Of a DNA stretch of 64,000 bases, positions 1-12,525 are shown one piece after another. Location of the stretch: contig NC_134463.1 of the NCBI RefSeq assembly GCF_047948215.1, positions 99,476,657-99,540,656 of the forward strand, given 5' to 3'. How positions within the stretch are numbered: position 1 is the stretch's first letter; every line of letters starts with the position of its first letter. The position numbers and the translations under genes are program-made. Below the pieces are notes generated by a model. That model searched no databases, was not told the origin of the DNA, and saw only the letters and a list, made by a program, of their open reading frames with translations. This DNA is from Lycorma delicatula (taxonomy: Eukaryota > Arthropoda > Insecta > Hemiptera > Fulgoridae).

Positions 1-364
1 CTGATACCACATTTTCGACGTGATCAGCATAATTTTCCTTTTAAATAGCTATTCTAGCTATATTAGCCGGGAAAGTACCGTATTAGATTACTAATTACCA
101 GAGATTAACATATAAATGAATTTTAAAAACACTTAAGTGAAGCTGGAAAAAATTATGCACAATTACCGACATAAAAATATTACCAAATCTTTTAATAAAT
201 ATTACCTGATATTTTTGTTGCAATAAACATTTCATTTTAAAATTTTCTTTACTTAGATAACTACATTGTATTTTTTTAAATCTGTATAAAATTTTCACTT
301 ACTGGTAAAAATATTTTTCTAATAAAGAATTAATAGAGAATACTATATTATTAGAATCATAGGT

Positions 365-690
365 TAATTAGCGGGTTGTTCCCAGTAAACTCAATCTGGA
401 GGTTTGGAAAACCAGGGATTTCTGGTTAATTAGAGGGTTTGTTGTTAAAAGAGAGGGGGTTAGTGTGTTGTGAATGTTTGAGAAGGGGCAGGGAAGGGGG
501 ATAGAGAGAGAGTGTATTCGGGGAGACCTGCTGGCCAGGATCATTACTCTATTTTCTATTCCCGGCGTTTCTACATCCATATTTCATCCATCTGTCAACC
601 TCGCCGACAAAAACACCACAATGGAGGAGGAAATCCTTGCGCGCCGCGTTTACTAAGGCACCTGTCACGAACCTATACTACTTTAATTAT
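365..690. other. Unexplained GC-richer island
   Basis: This is purine-rich on the plus strand around 450-520 (runs of GAGAGGGGG and GGGGAGACCTGC) and GC-richer to about 660. Overlapping frames of 60-70 codons on both strands show no motif. It could be an untranslated exon, an old transposon piece or a regulatory segment. Confidence 0.3.
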
Positions 691-959
691 CTAATCGGCA
701 GTTCCATAAAGTTTATATATTCTGTATTTGTCGGGTTTTTAAAAAAAAATCTTTATTTTTAAATTTAATTTTGATATATATTATGATACTGTAAAAGTAA
801 ATCAACAACCCAAGTAAGGGTATTAAGCAAGCAGATTGTTGATTTTGATTTAAAATAGAAAATTCTCTTTAAAACGTAATGAATAAAAATCTTTAACGGG
901 CGTAAGTATGCGTGATTGTGTATACCCCAAAACTGTTTAATACTAAATTATAGAAATAA

Positions 960-1195
960 AAAAATCTGATCTGGACCCCACATGACTTCCTTTGACGCTT
1001 ATTAAATTACATAAACACTTTTTTTTAAAATGAAAAGTACAACAATTTCTGTTTGATTAATAATTTCTGATATTTTTTTATTTATTTTTTATTTTATTAT
1101 TATTATTGAATTATTATTTATCGTAATTTTTTTATAATCAGAGGTTAATAATTATTAATAAATCAAAATATATTAAAATTTTAAAAAAGGAGATG
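960..1195 (+). repeat. Repeat Y, copy 1
   Basis: It shares CATGACTTCCTT with a C/GACGC run, TATTAAATTA, TAATAACTTCTGA-like sequence, TTATTATTGAATTATTATTT and AATCAGAGGTTAATAATTAT with 34955-35170, in the same order and strand. It continues on the right into TGGCTATAACTCTGGAACCG, a sequence of repeat character. Confidence 0.6.
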
Positions 1196-1836
1196 AAGGC
1201 TGATTTGAACCGATGTGCCTTCTCCTTCTAAGATTCAAATATATCATTAATTAAACTTTTATTTGGCTATAACTCTGGAACCGATGAAAATAAGTACCAT
1301 TTATGGTATATCACTGAAAAGCTCTCCAAGAGGGCTTATTAGTGGAGTTAAGAAAAAGTCCAAAATACAAATTTTTGTATTTTTGGCTTTTTAGACTATT
1401 TTGGTCCAGTCGATTGCAATCGCGCTGGAACTAGTCAAAATGGATCTAAGGAATGGTCAAAATGAATATTTCCGTTGAAATTTTAAAACCGAAATTTTTC
1501 GCGATCACAATACTTCATTTACTTCCCTTCGTACCAGAATTAAAAAAAAAATGTTTTTTTAAAATAATGCAATTTTACATTTAATTTAAGATTGAAATTT
1601 AAGTCTTACCTTTAAAATTAATGTTTATTAAAATATCCCAAACATTTTACATACTGCAGTGTGTCTATTTCATGATATTTATTTATTTTGTTCATTTAAA
1701 AAGTTGATTCGACGTCTGGTTGTAGCATCCTTCCTCTAACAGGTTTGTTGTCACTTATCGGTTTTATATAAGCATCTATTTGATATTGTAAAAGAATATT
1801 TACAAAATTATTTAAGCATGGGTAGGCTTTATTATA

Positions 1837-1989
1837 TAGGAAAAAATTGTGCAGGCAGGCAACGTTTCGAATATGTATAAAAAATTGTTAGGGATGTAGG
1901 ATGTAGGAGGTATACCGAAATGAAACGACTAGCACTAGATAGGGAATCTTGGAGAGCTGCATCAAACCAGTCAAATGACTTTAGACAAA
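1837..1989 (+). mobile_element. RTE-like LINE, 3' terminal scrap
   Basis: Conceptual translation gives IGKNCAGRQRFEYV, a stop, then IVRDVGCRRYTEMKRLALD and ESWRAA. This matches the last 40 or so residues of the RTE-like copies at 5130-6212 and 35195-35958. The 3' tail is different: after GAGAGCTGC it reads ATCAAACCAGTCAAATGACT instead of the hairpin tail of the other two. This suggests a second subfamily. Confidence 0.8.
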
Positions 1990-2075
1990 AAAAGGCTTTA
2001 TTAAACTTTTCATTAAATTACGAGTGAAACGATTCGTTGCAGTTCATTGTTCTTTCTAATTTAAATGTAAAACCG

Positions 2076-2095
2076 ATATATATATATATATATAT
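2076..2095. repeat. Short TA microsatellite
   Basis: Ten TA units in AT-rich spacer. Confidence 0.9.
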
Positions 2096-2099
2096 AGTT

Positions 2100-4254
2100 G
2101 GTGAAAACACTGCGTTTTCTGATTTGTACGAATCAATCAAATAACTGAATACCGTATTAATCTTTCGTCTTGTATTTTCCACTTATTAAATCGATAATAA
2201 AACAATCAGGTGCCAAGAAACATAAATAAAATACACAGTTCAACCATTTCCCCGTTTCATTTTCAGCGATTCGGTGTTCTGTTACTAAACCTATCCAGAA
2301 TTTTTCTATACCGACACTGACAGAGACGAAATCCTCAACAAATTAATTGCACCTCAGGCCAAACTGATAATAATGACTTGTGAATACGCTTTTCGAAATC
2401 AGCGACTAAACATTTACGATTTGAGTAAAAGAATTAAACACGTATTTTTCAATTGCTAAAATAGAGTTCAATAGGTTTTAGCTAAAGTCTAAAATTAGCT
2501 AAATCTAAAAATCTAAATCTTTTTAGATTTTTCTAAAAAGATGTTAAAAGTTAAGGCCACATAATTAATACCCATTTAGTATTATCTGCGAAGTGAATAA
2601 CTTTATGAAAATTTCAAACAGTAATCAAACTTATTATCTAAATGAAATTTATCCGCTTTGGATAAATCTCACAGATTACTTTCCCTAGAAAACTACTATA
2701 AAATATGTACGGTATTTTTTTACAGGTAATAAAAATTACTATAAAATATAGATATTTTTCAGGTATTAACCAGTGTTATGCTTGATGCCCTATTTGCGTT
2801 GTTCTCTATATGCACCCAGCGGAAGTAAAAAGGATTAAGCGAACATTCAGTTCATGAATGCTCATTATTATTATTATTTTTATTTTTTATTTTTTGTTAG
2901 GGAAGTATGGGAATCCTTCAACTATAATCATTAGCTCAGTAGAGATCGATAGCATATGAAACGATGCCATGCCTGACCGAGATTCGAACCTGTGATCTTT
3001 GCACGAAATGCCGAGACGCAACCTACTCAGCCACGAGGTCGACAAAAACGCCCCAATATTCTGATCATTAATGATGTTCCCGGTGGTGCCTTTATTAATG
3101 TTGTTTTTGTTAAAGCGATCGGTAAAATCTGTTAGTATATGGCCAATATGTTATTTATCATTTCGTTAATTCAAATTAAAGAACATATTATTACGTCATT
3201 ATAAAAATTTTAATGACAAAAAACTTGCAATAACTTCAGAAATATGTTTAAAATCTTTTCAAAATATAATTAATATTATTACGGAATCAAATTTGTTTAT
3301 ATATTTTCTTAAAGGAATTTTAATCTCGCTTGTAGTACCAATATTTGTTTGTTTCTGACACTCCACTTAAAAAAACAAAATTTAGATAACATTTCAACAT
3401 AAACTAAGGTTATATATAAACTATCTTAAAAGTTTTCTCTTTTCCTTTTTTTTGTTTTTTTTTTTCTAACTGAAGACATTATAGAAAAACTTTTGAGAAC
3501 TAAAGTTGAAATATATGAAATTTACTAACACATTTAATCTAAAAACTTTTTAATAAACTTAAAATGTAGAAAAAAGAAGTAAGAATTTTCAGTTCAAACA
3601 GTATGTAATTTTTTTATGTTTTAACCCTAATTCTTACGGTCAGATTTTCGTGATTCTGTTGTTTTGTGTAGGAAATCAATATGGCGGACCAGTTGTAAGA
3701 TTTACCTTATAACATGACTAGATTATTTTTTAATAAAAAATTTTATGGCTTGCATACGATTTCAAGATATTCTTCATTCTTCTGCCATCTACATAATACT
3801 GAATAGTATTCAAAGTACTAAATTATAAAAGCGTAATGATATATGGTCGGTGATTATTTATTTATTAAATTGTTAAATAAATATTTAAATAATTTTAAAT
3901 AAAAAAATATACTTCATCTATTTCCACATATCCTTAGATCACACTTTGAAGTATTATTTTAATGTCGTTTCCTGTATTCATTTCCTTATATTTAGCAATA
4001 CAAATTTCTATCATTTTCATTTCTTAAAAACAGCTTGTTTTATACATGAAGCTGTTCTATAGGTCTATTCAAATTTAAAAAAATATAAGCATAAAATAAT
4101 GTAAAAACACCTTCCTATAAAAAATTCATCGTTTCAATTTTGACAAAGTTGGCGTCAAACTAATTTTCAGCAAGTTCTTTGTAGTTATTTTTAAAAGAAA
4201 CATCTAGAAGGAGAATTTTTTTAAATTTTAGTGTGGTTTTTGAAATACATTTTT
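2100..4254. other. AT-rich spacer
   Basis: Apart from the SINE-A relic at 2890-3043 I see only homopolymer-rich, AT-rich sequence with no frame above 60 codons. Confidence 0.6.
2890..3043 (-). mobile_element. SINE-A copy, old
   Basis: SINE-A is a tRNA-derived family named here for convenience. Its head is like GGCCTCCGTGGCGCGAGTGG (box A) and box B reads GGGTTCGAATCCCGG. A body with TCAGGCATGGCATTTTCA follows, then a tail near CTCATCCTCTGAAGCAAT. This copy, read on the minus strand, keeps GGTTCGAATCTCGGTCAGG and a worn box A region. Its tail is unclear. Confidence 0.65.
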
Positions 4255-5135
4255 TTTATCTAGAAGCCGATTCCACTGAGTTTTCCGATTAAGCCTTTCT
4301 CATTTTGGGAAGTGCAGGAAGTAATTGAAAAGGAGCGGAACTCAAAGAAAGACCCTGGCTTTGATTTTTACCAATAACGCAAAAGCGTTTTTTGTCCTCC
4401 CAAAAAAAAAAAAAATCCCATCTAAGACCGTAGTTTATATAACGCAACTGTTTAACGGTATCCTTCGAACGACGTATTTCTCGTCAGAGTGCAAGTTGTT
4501 TCAAGTAGAGATGGTACCTAAACCCGGCAAATCAGTGCATGACGTATCCTCATACAGGCCAGTAAGCGTACTACCTATATTATATTTTTATTACGTCTAC
4601 GGTATTCTAAAGGCTATTCTTTCGAAAATTGTGGCCTGTATTAGAGGTGGGACAAATTATTCCTGACCAGCATTTCGGTTTCCGCGGTGGTCATTTCACC
4701 ATTGAAAAGATACATAGGATTATTCGTGTTGTCATTATCTTCTTGGAGAAGAAAAATTTCTGTTCGGATGCCATTCTAGATATTCAGCAAGCCATGCCCA
4801 GGAATCGGTTTAGGTGGAGGTTAAATCCCGCGAGCAGAAAGCGTACGGTATTCAGCTATTCAAGTATCATCATCTAGCGTAGAAGGTTCACATTAAAGAA
4901 AAAATGAAACAGCTAGATATCAGATTTAAGGAGCTAAACCGGTTACTGGGCAGCAAATCGCAACTATTATAATACATTTTGTACAAATTGCTTATAAAAA
5001 CGGTCTGGACTTACGGAGCCAACTCTGGAGTATGGTGAGTATCAGCTACATAGAGATTATTCAGCGTTCCCAGAATAAATTTGCGAGATGGGTCATAGTT
5101 CGTACGGAACAATGAAATTCACGATTATTTTGATA
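4255..5135 (+). mobile_element. Decayed Jockey-like LINE reverse transcriptase
   Basis: Three-frame reading recovers order-preserving Jockey-type pieces. These are FSFWEVQEVIEKE and KKDPGFDF, then FQVEMVPKPGKSV with SYRPVSVLPI (4325-4666). IIPDQHFGFRGGH and DIQQAMP follow (4629-4877), and then IRFKELNRLLGS and VWTYGANSGVW to about 5130. The catalytic YADD block is missing through an internal deletion after the DIQQA motif at about 4795-4860. There are several frameshifts and stops. It ends where the RTE-like element begins. Confidence 0.75.
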
Positions 5136-6212
5136 TTTGACCCTGCGTTCGAGAGGAAGTCGATCGATTTGCAACTAAGTATAAAAAAATACTTAACAGC
5201 TCTCCAAGATTCCCTAACAATCTAGTGCTAGTCGTTTATTTCAGTATACCCTCTACATCCTATATCCCTAACAATTTGTTTTACATATTCCAAACGTGGC
5301 CTGCCTACACAATTTTTTCCTTCTGCCTGTCCTTCCAATATTAAAGCGATTATTCCAGGATGCCTTAGTATGTGGCCTATAAGTCTGTCTCTTCTTTTAA
5401 CTATATTTTTCCAAATGCTTCTTTCTTCATCTATTTGTCGCAATACCTCTTCATTTGTCACTTTATCCACCCATCTGATTTTTAACATTCTCCTATAGCA
5501 CCACATTTCAAAAGCTTCTAATCTTTTCTTCTCAGATACTCCGATCGTCCAAGTTTCAGTTCCATATAAAGCGACACTCCAAACATATACTTTCAAAAAT
5601 CTTTTCCTGACATTTAAATTAATTTTTGATGTAAACAAATTATATTTCTTACTGAAGGCTCGTTTCGCTTGTGCTATTCGGCATTTTATATCGCTCCTGC
5701 TTCGTCCATCTTTAGTAATTTTACTTCCCAAATAACAAAATTCTTCTACCTCCATAATCTTTTCTCCTCCTATTTTCACATTCAGCGGTCCATCTTTGTT
5801 ATTTCTACTACATTTCATTACTTTTGTTTTCTTCTTGTTTATTTTCATGCGATAGTTCTTGCGTAGGACTTCATCTATGCCGTTCATTGTTTCTTCTAAA
5901 TCCTTTTTATTCTCGGCTAGAATTACTATATCATCAGCAAATCGTAGCATCTTTATCTTTTCACCTTGTACTGTTACTCCGAATCTAAATTGTTCTTTAA
6001 CATCATTAACTGCTAGATCCATGTAAAGATTAAAAAGTAACAGAGATAGGGAACATCCTTGTCGGACTCCCTTTCTTATTACGGCTTCTTTCTTATGTTC
6101 TTCAATTGTTACTGTTGCTGTTTGGTTCCTGTACATGTTAGCAATTGTTCTTCTATCTCTGTATTTGAACCCTAATGTTTTTAAAATGCTGAACATTTTA
6201 TTCCAGTCCACT
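5130..6212 (-). mobile_element. RTE-like LINE fragment with long reverse transcriptase frame
   Basis: A 327-codon open frame (6211 to 5228) encodes the C-terminal half of a non-LTR retrotransposon polyprotein. Visible are VRQGCSL (residues 49-55), the catalytic motif FADDIVIL (residues 91-98), the thumb region ending in EEFCYLGSKITKDGRS, and the RTE-type C-terminus with WCYRRMLKIRWVDKVTNEEV, GHILRHPG and GRPRLEYVKQ. The usual Pro after CSLS is Leu. The copy is 5' truncated just before DWNKMF, so it has no endonuclease domain and cannot move by itself. The 3' end, at about 5130, has the sequence ACCCTGCGTTCGAGAGGAAG on the plus strand. The same end appears in the plus-strand copy at 35195-35958. 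It sits directly against the decayed Jockey-like fragment to its left. Confidence 0.9.
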
Positions 6213-7574
6213 ATCTAGCTGTTAACAAATATTAGACAAGAGTTAACAAATAGACAATGGGGAAGATGTAAGGCGATTAATACGGGTACATATATTAGAT
6301 CTAGGAACCTAACAGTGATACTCAGGCCGAAGCCTTTCTTCTTAAGTTGTGCTTCATCTAAGTATTTATGTTTATGTTTGTGATCATTTGCATTTATAAT
6401 TTTATTTGTTCCTACGTTACTGTTATTCTTTTTACGTTGTGGTTTTATTTGTATTACTGGACCTTATTATGATTTGTAGTTCATTACTGGCTGAACTTTA
6501 GCAATATTTATGTACCTTTGATTTACTGTTGATGTCTAGAATGTATTTAATTAAGGTGTTTAAAGGGAAACTCCCTTTATAACGTGATTATTGTATTGAA
6601 ATTTATTTATAGTTTCTAATCTACGATACCTATTGTTAATATAATTGAGATACAAAAAAAATGTCAACAATTAACAGCTTTTTTATTTTTTAATGATAAA
6701 CATTTTGCTAATGATGATTGTCTGAATAATTACATATTTGTTGAAATAAATATTAGTAACTTCGTTTGCATTTCTTGTAACCCTAAAGACCAATATTTAT
6801 TTTGAATTACACGAAATATAACTTAAGCTTTTAAAATATTACCGAAACATAAAACAAAAATCGCGCATTAATAACACGTGTTGAAATTTCATTCTTTGAA
6901 CTCTAATGAATTAGATTATCGTGAATAAATTTCCCTAGAGAAATACCTTCTTTTCTTTACATGTTTTTGCACTTGTTAAGGAGAACCTTTTAACCAATTA
7001 CTTTTAGCTAAAGGGTAGATTATAAAAAATGTTTTTTTCTACAAAATCAGCAGTTTGCTTAGGTATTTCGACGTTCTAATATTTGTTTTTAAGCAATCTT
7101 TTCTTTGAAAAATCATCATACTTTTAATACTACTTTATCTGTTTCTAAAAAAATAAGGTATCTGTTAAATTAAATAAATACATATTTAACGAAATAAATA
7201 GTAAATTTATATAGCGGTAATAAACCAAGAAAAAGAAAAAATTATTTTCTGAAAAGTGTGTTAAAAAAAACATTTATTAACTTGCAGAGTGTTTTTTTTT
7301 TCATTTACGTTAATTATTTATAAGAAGTTTCATTTTCTAATAACAATTGTCTTGTTCTGATCAATTACATTATTACCACTGAAGAAACCTATCCCTTTTG
7401 TTTTAATGTCATTAATAATGACGTAATAACAAAGAGTCATTTTTTAACGTCTAACGTTAAAAAAAAACTAAAATTATAAATAAAATTAATTATAACTTCT
7501 GTATTTATCCTCAAAGCATCAGTAAGCTTTCGTAAAATAACAGTTATTTTTATATGAATTTCTTGGGATATGAA

Positions 7575-7645
7575 AAATGTCAAACCTGGCCTGGATTCGA
7601 ACCCAAGAACGGTCCGGATTAAAGGTAAAGACGCTACTTCTACAG
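7575..7645 (-). mobile_element. Possible SINE-A relic
   Basis: The plus strand GGCCTGGATTCGAACCCAAG, followed by GACGCTACTTCT, resembles the box B and box A region of SINE-A read in reverse. Only the tRNA-like core is visible, and the rest has decayed. Confidence 0.4.
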
Positions 7646-8189
7646 AAAACTCCTATAATGATAATAAACATAGGAAAAATGAAATCAAACACTAATAATA
7701 AAGATGAATGATATTATAAATTATGTGAAATATATTAAAAAAATTAAATAAAAATATGTAACTTCCTGTAACATTGTACTATAATGTAGAATTTGATTAA
7801 CATTTACTATACTGGTAATTACTGTAGTATTTTTTTTTGTAAAATTTTCAGGAATTGACTAAATATTGTTTTTAGGGTAGTTGCTAATGCATCCCCTATC
7901 GATTAAGAATTTGAAAATGTTGGACGATACCGAGTGGTACTCTCAAAAATGAGTAAAAATTAAGCTCCACCACCACTGATAGTTAACTTGGCGTTGAGTA
8001 TATGGAAAAGCTATTTTGGTATTACATTTTTTATGTAAGCACATGTTTCAGAGACTTTTCTTGTAAGTAAATATTACTTTAAAACTTAGTTTTAGTAAAA
8101 CACTTATTATATTTAATCGTAGTGCGTGTCATGCTGTTCACAGCAGGAAAAAGTAAAAAAAGAATTTTTATCGAAAGAATGCAATGACT

Positions 8190-8400
8190 AATACGCTTGA
8201 TTTATATGCGATAACTCCAGTTGTTTATTAAATCATGACGTCACCATTCCATCCAAGTCTGTTATCGCGACATGATACGACACGATTAGATATTTCCGGT
8301 TTATGCGAAGTGAAAGAAACTTTTCGTGTATGCGGTCTTCTTTTGAGTTTTGAGCCCCATAAAAGTTCTTAAGCTTTAATTTTATCTCCTGCTGTTCCCA
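8190..8400. promoter_or_regulatory. Possible regulatory stretch with a CRE-like site
   Basis: It contains TGACGTCA (8236-8243) and balanced, non-repetitive sequence with several CG sites. Weak evidence only. Confidence 0.2.
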
Positions 8401-9474
8401 GCTGTAGGTGTTTTGTATTTTTTAACAGATTTTTTCGCTAATATCAATCAATACGCTGAAAGCAGAAACAAAAGTGTAAATGTTTGTTTTGTACACAGTG
8501 AAAACTTATTCGTTAGTGATTTAACGGTTAATTAATCGTATTAGAGTTTCTGTTTTAGTTACAAAACATTACCTTTCTCAATGACAAGTTTTAATCGAGG
8601 AAAATCGGCAAAACTTTTTAACTGAAAACCTGACAATGGTGAATTATTTTGTATTCCAACCCCAACGAATTCTAAGTACAAAATGATAGCGAGTGATTAA
8701 GAAATGTATAAAATTCAAATAAAACTAGTTCCTCGATATTTAAAAATCCTATTTTCAACAACTATTTTACTAACTTTTACTACAGAAAAAAAATTAAGGT
8801 ATTTTAATTTTTTAGTATTTCTTTTAGGTAACATGCTGTATAGTGATGTAAAATCTACTTGCCTAACTTCCGGTGGACTCCGCCCCTGGATCCCCAGTAT
8901 GTTGATTATCCTCATGCTTGTGAGAATAATACTGATAAATAACAATTAAAGCCTGATCAGTGTGTATTATTTCTTCAAAGGAAGTTTGGTCAGCACAGGG
9001 CTTGAGATTGAGTGATTTAAGAAGTACGGATACTTCAGACTAGTCAGTTTTTTAGAATAGTTGGCCCCCATTTTAAAAATACTAATTATAACGGTTACCC
9101 ATCCTTCGTAGGGTAAAAAAGTATTTTACACGGTTTTTAGCGTTATCCGACAAACACCAAGTCGAGGTGACCATACTTATTCTCTTTTTTGCTCTTTTTT
9201 CTAATTTTATATTGTTTTTTTTATTTTTTATAATTTATGTTTTAACTTTAAAAAGAAAGACTCTCCATTTGACTCTCCAAATGGAGAACAGACACATACA
9301 GCTTCTGCCCTTGTGATTGATTTATTAATCAAAAAAGCAACTTTAAGTAGAAACTATAGACGTTTGAAAATAAAGGGGAAGTCTAAAGGAATGTACGTGG
9401 TACACCTTTAAATATTTAATATCTGTTCGGTATAATCTGAATAGACAGTTCTTTGTCTTGTACTGAACAAGACA

Positions 9475-9735
9475 AAGACCTTTTTGTGTAAAAAATTTAA
9501 TTTCAAATATTATAAGTGGTCTCCAAATACGATTTAAAAACGGATTTATGATAGTAAAGCTGAATATCAAAAGGAACATAATCCGGTTGTTCCCGCAAGC
9601 CATTAAAACGAAATTCTTGAAACGGTGAAACATTTCGTAATGGCAACAGTCTTGTGTTCATTACAAGTATAAAACCTACGTCCATGCAAAATTTCAGCTC
9701 GGTCGGTTGCTCTTTGAAACTTAAGCTTTAAGTAG
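9475..9735 (-). repeat. Repeat Z, uninterrupted copy
   Basis: On the minus strand it shares, in order with 24640-25085, AGCTGAAATTT, GTAGGTxTTxTACTTG, GTTGCCATTACGAAATGTTT, TTTTAATGG, CGGATTATG and TTGAAATTAAATTTTTTAC. It ends near a TA/TG microsatellite. The short reading frames over it are not conserved, so it is non-coding. Confidence 0.65.
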
Positions 9736-9766
9736 TTTTTACGTGAAAGACTAACTCGCGGAAACC

Positions 9767-9833
<67 letters not shown>

Positions 9834-9842
9834 GCGCGCGTG
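9767..9842. repeat. TA/TG/CG compound microsatellite
   Basis: A TA run passes into a TG run (about 9799-9829) and ends GCGCGCGCGT. It lies 30 bases past the end of repeat Z. Confidence 0.95.
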
Positions 9843-11911
9843 TCTGTAAAATAGATTACCTGGTTATTTATGCCTTTGACAGATAAAGGGATTGGTCATC
9901 TAAATTTACTTACTTTTTACTTGAAAGTTATTCCATCCGTAGTGATTTTTCATTTAGTTTAGCATTAATTATGATACATTTTTAAGCCTTTGATTAAACA
10001 ATGTAAAGTTGAGATAGATATGTCCGTATCTATCTAAGAAATTATGGTTTAATCAATATTAAACTATTTTCTTTTAATGGATAATTATAATTTCTAAGAG
10101 TTTTTAAGCTGCACTGAAATTTCATACCAGGAAATAATCTTTGAAAAAGTATACCTAATTTTTCATAGAGCTATCAAATACAGGTCTTTTTGTTTAATAA
10201 CAGATAAATGTATGAAATTGAAACTATGTTTTTTAGTTCTAAAAACAATATTGGGCAACATTATTTTTTTCATTTGTAGTTTTTTTAACAAATGGCGTTT
10301 TTTAAACAAGTGGATTAATATCTCTAGATTACTAGCTGCGGGACCGCTTTAAATCATTAGTAAATGAACAAAAGTGTAATACGAGAGAAGAGTAAAGTTA
10401 TTAGAATCTTCAGTGCAGTACAACCAATAGAAAACAAACCTTTTGAAATACGGAATGCCATCAAAAACATTGTTCGTCGGGCAGAGTGCTGTATCCACTG
10501 CGGTAGAAATTTTCAGCAGTATGTTTAATTGTTTGTGTTTTTATGTCTTATTTTTATAAAATATTTAATTTTTTTTGTTTTCTAAAATTGAAAATTTTGT
10601 TACCTTTAGTAAAGATTAGTAAGATTTTGGTATGTTTTGTTTTTAATAAACTTCGAAATTCATACGTTTGTATTTAGTTTCTGTGTACTTTGCTCGTACT
10701 GTTTTACTCAGAATCGAATTCTTTATTAGTTTTTTAAAAATCTTTACGTGTTTATTACCATTTAACAAAGTTGTTTCACGCAAACTATAAAATGTATTTT
10801 TCGATCCCAATATTTTGTCTTTTACCCCAGATTTCTTGAAAAGTAGTAAATTTACCACTTAATCTGAACAGTAAGAATTTCAGTCAGAGTTAATTTTACC
10901 GGAGGTGCAGAAGTCAGGTTGTAATTTTTCGCCAGCGTCTCTTCGTAGTAATGCGATTACTAACCTATGTTTATATATTTTTTTTTTAGCAGTAGAACAT
11001 GTCCTGAAAATTTGTTACATTCTTCATAAGTCACTTTATATACGGTTGCATGTATTTGAATTTAAATTACTTTCATACGAATTTACTTTGTTATTGTGGT
11101 TTAATTAACGGTGATGTACAATACGAACACCACGGAAAAAGTTGTAATTTGTGATAAAAATTCTTGTGAGAATATAAAATCATAAAATATAAGCAACAAA
11201 ATTCTTAACGGCCCGATGAAATAAGTTGAACAAATAATTTTTTTTCTATTTCCTGAATTTTTCCTTACAAAAACGTTTAGGTAGCACTTCTCAACATTAG
11301 ATTATGCCATTAGGGAATAAATCGGCTTCTTTGGCGGTTGACCTACTGAAGGAATTCGTTTTAAGAAATTACATGAAAAGAAATGCTCCTGTAGGATTCA
11401 TCGCCGACAATTCAGGTGATAAATCAACTCTTGTAAGAGTTCCTTAGGGATTTTTCGTGGATCGGTTGCTTTCTATGTTCTCAATTTACTTGAACTACTC
11501 TCTTCTTTCTTTCGTTCATCGGTTCTTTCTTTATTTATTTCTTCCATCCTTTACAATTCTTAATAGGGTTCTTCTTGTTGGTAAAACTGCACGTTCCCAC
11601 GGCTGTCAGTCTAACTAAAGGGTTATACACTTTTCTGTAGTATATTCACATGTATTTTTTTAACATACCTGTTGTAAGACGGTCGTAAATCTTAATATTC
11701 CATTTTAACAAATAACTGTTAAGAAGAAGAGTAGGTATATTTTTATAAATATTTCCTTTAAAAATAAGTAAATTTTTTAATTTAATTTTACTTAAATTAC
11801 TTCAATAATTGTGATAAATTAATATTAAAATATTTATTTTTTTTTTATTAAATTAATATATTTTATTAAAGTTGTACGATACAAGCCTGAAGTTCTTGGT
11901 GTTTCTCCAGA
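9843..11911. other. AT-rich spacer
   Basis: Only short accidental frames (71 and 67 codons at 10643-10858 and 10905-11108). Nothing recognisable. Confidence 0.6.
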
Positions 11912-12068
11912 TACAAAACTGAGCCGACCTCCGTAGTGGGAGTGGTAGTGTCCCGGCCTTTCATCTGGAGGTTTGAATCCTGGTCAGGCAAGGCATTTTT
12001 CACCTTAAAAAATTGTCATTTATCTCATCTTCTAAAGCAATATCTAACAGTGGTCCTGGAGGTTTAAA

Positions 12069-12100
<32 letters not shown>

Positions 12101-12112
12101 CTACAAAACTGA
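11912..12112 (+). mobile_element. SINE-A copy with TSD and microsatellite tail
   Basis: The head begins at about 11923 (GCCGACCTCCGTAGTGGGAG), box B reads GGTTTGAATCCTGG, and the body ends GGTCCTGGAGG at about 12062. It is followed by a TA run and a CA run up to 12100. The target site TACAAAACTGA occurs exactly at 11912-11922 and again at 12102-12112. The duplication therefore encloses the microsatellite as the element's own tail. Confidence 0.85.
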
Positions 12113-12262
12113 AAAATATTTTTTTTTTTTTTTTTTTTTTTTTTTAAGTGTGTGTATATATATATATATATATACACGCACGTATACAAATTGTTATGAA
12201 ATGGACTGCTCTTTAATAATCGGAGTGCTATATGTACACACACACACGCGCGCGCGTATGAA
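12068..12262. repeat. Microsatellite cluster with inverted layout
   Basis: A TA run and CA run (the SINE tail) are followed by a T26-28 run (about 12119-12145), then a TG run and TA run, then CA and CGCGCGCG near 12240-12256. The TA-CA and TG-TA parts are inverse of each other around the T run and could form a hairpin. Confidence 0.9.
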
Positions 12263-12264
12263 TA

Positions 12265-12525
12265 CACACAATACAAAAATAATCAAAAACAACTACATAA
12301 GAGATTCTCTGAAAAATTCTACACATACAACCCAGTAAAGAACAAACAGAATTAGATGACGAACCAGAAATTACAATGAAATCAACCCAGAACAACACAA
12401 AAAAACACCATAAATAAATCCTCCAAATTAAAACTAAAACGAAATAACAACCAAAATAACAATGAAATAACTAACTCCAAAATAGGAACTAAAAATTATC
12501 AAAAGAAAAAAAAGAAAATTTTTCT
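12265..12525. other. Strand-asymmetric A- and C-rich tract
   Basis: The plus strand is very rich in A and C and poor in G and T for about 260 bases. Short peptides such as EQTELDDEPEITMKSTQNN can be read but stop soon. It may be the remains of an A-rich retroelement coding region or a tract shaped by strand-biased mutation. Confidence 0.4.

Larger units (their letters stand above)
6213..9474. other. AT-rich spacer
   Basis: No supported gene. Short frames at 8704-8949 overlap on both strands and look accidental. The possible SINE-A relic and the CRE-bearing stretch are listed separately. Confidence 0.6.

Noticed and set aside
12064..12338. Cys/Tyr/Ile-rich frames
   Set aside because: Translations of microsatellites.
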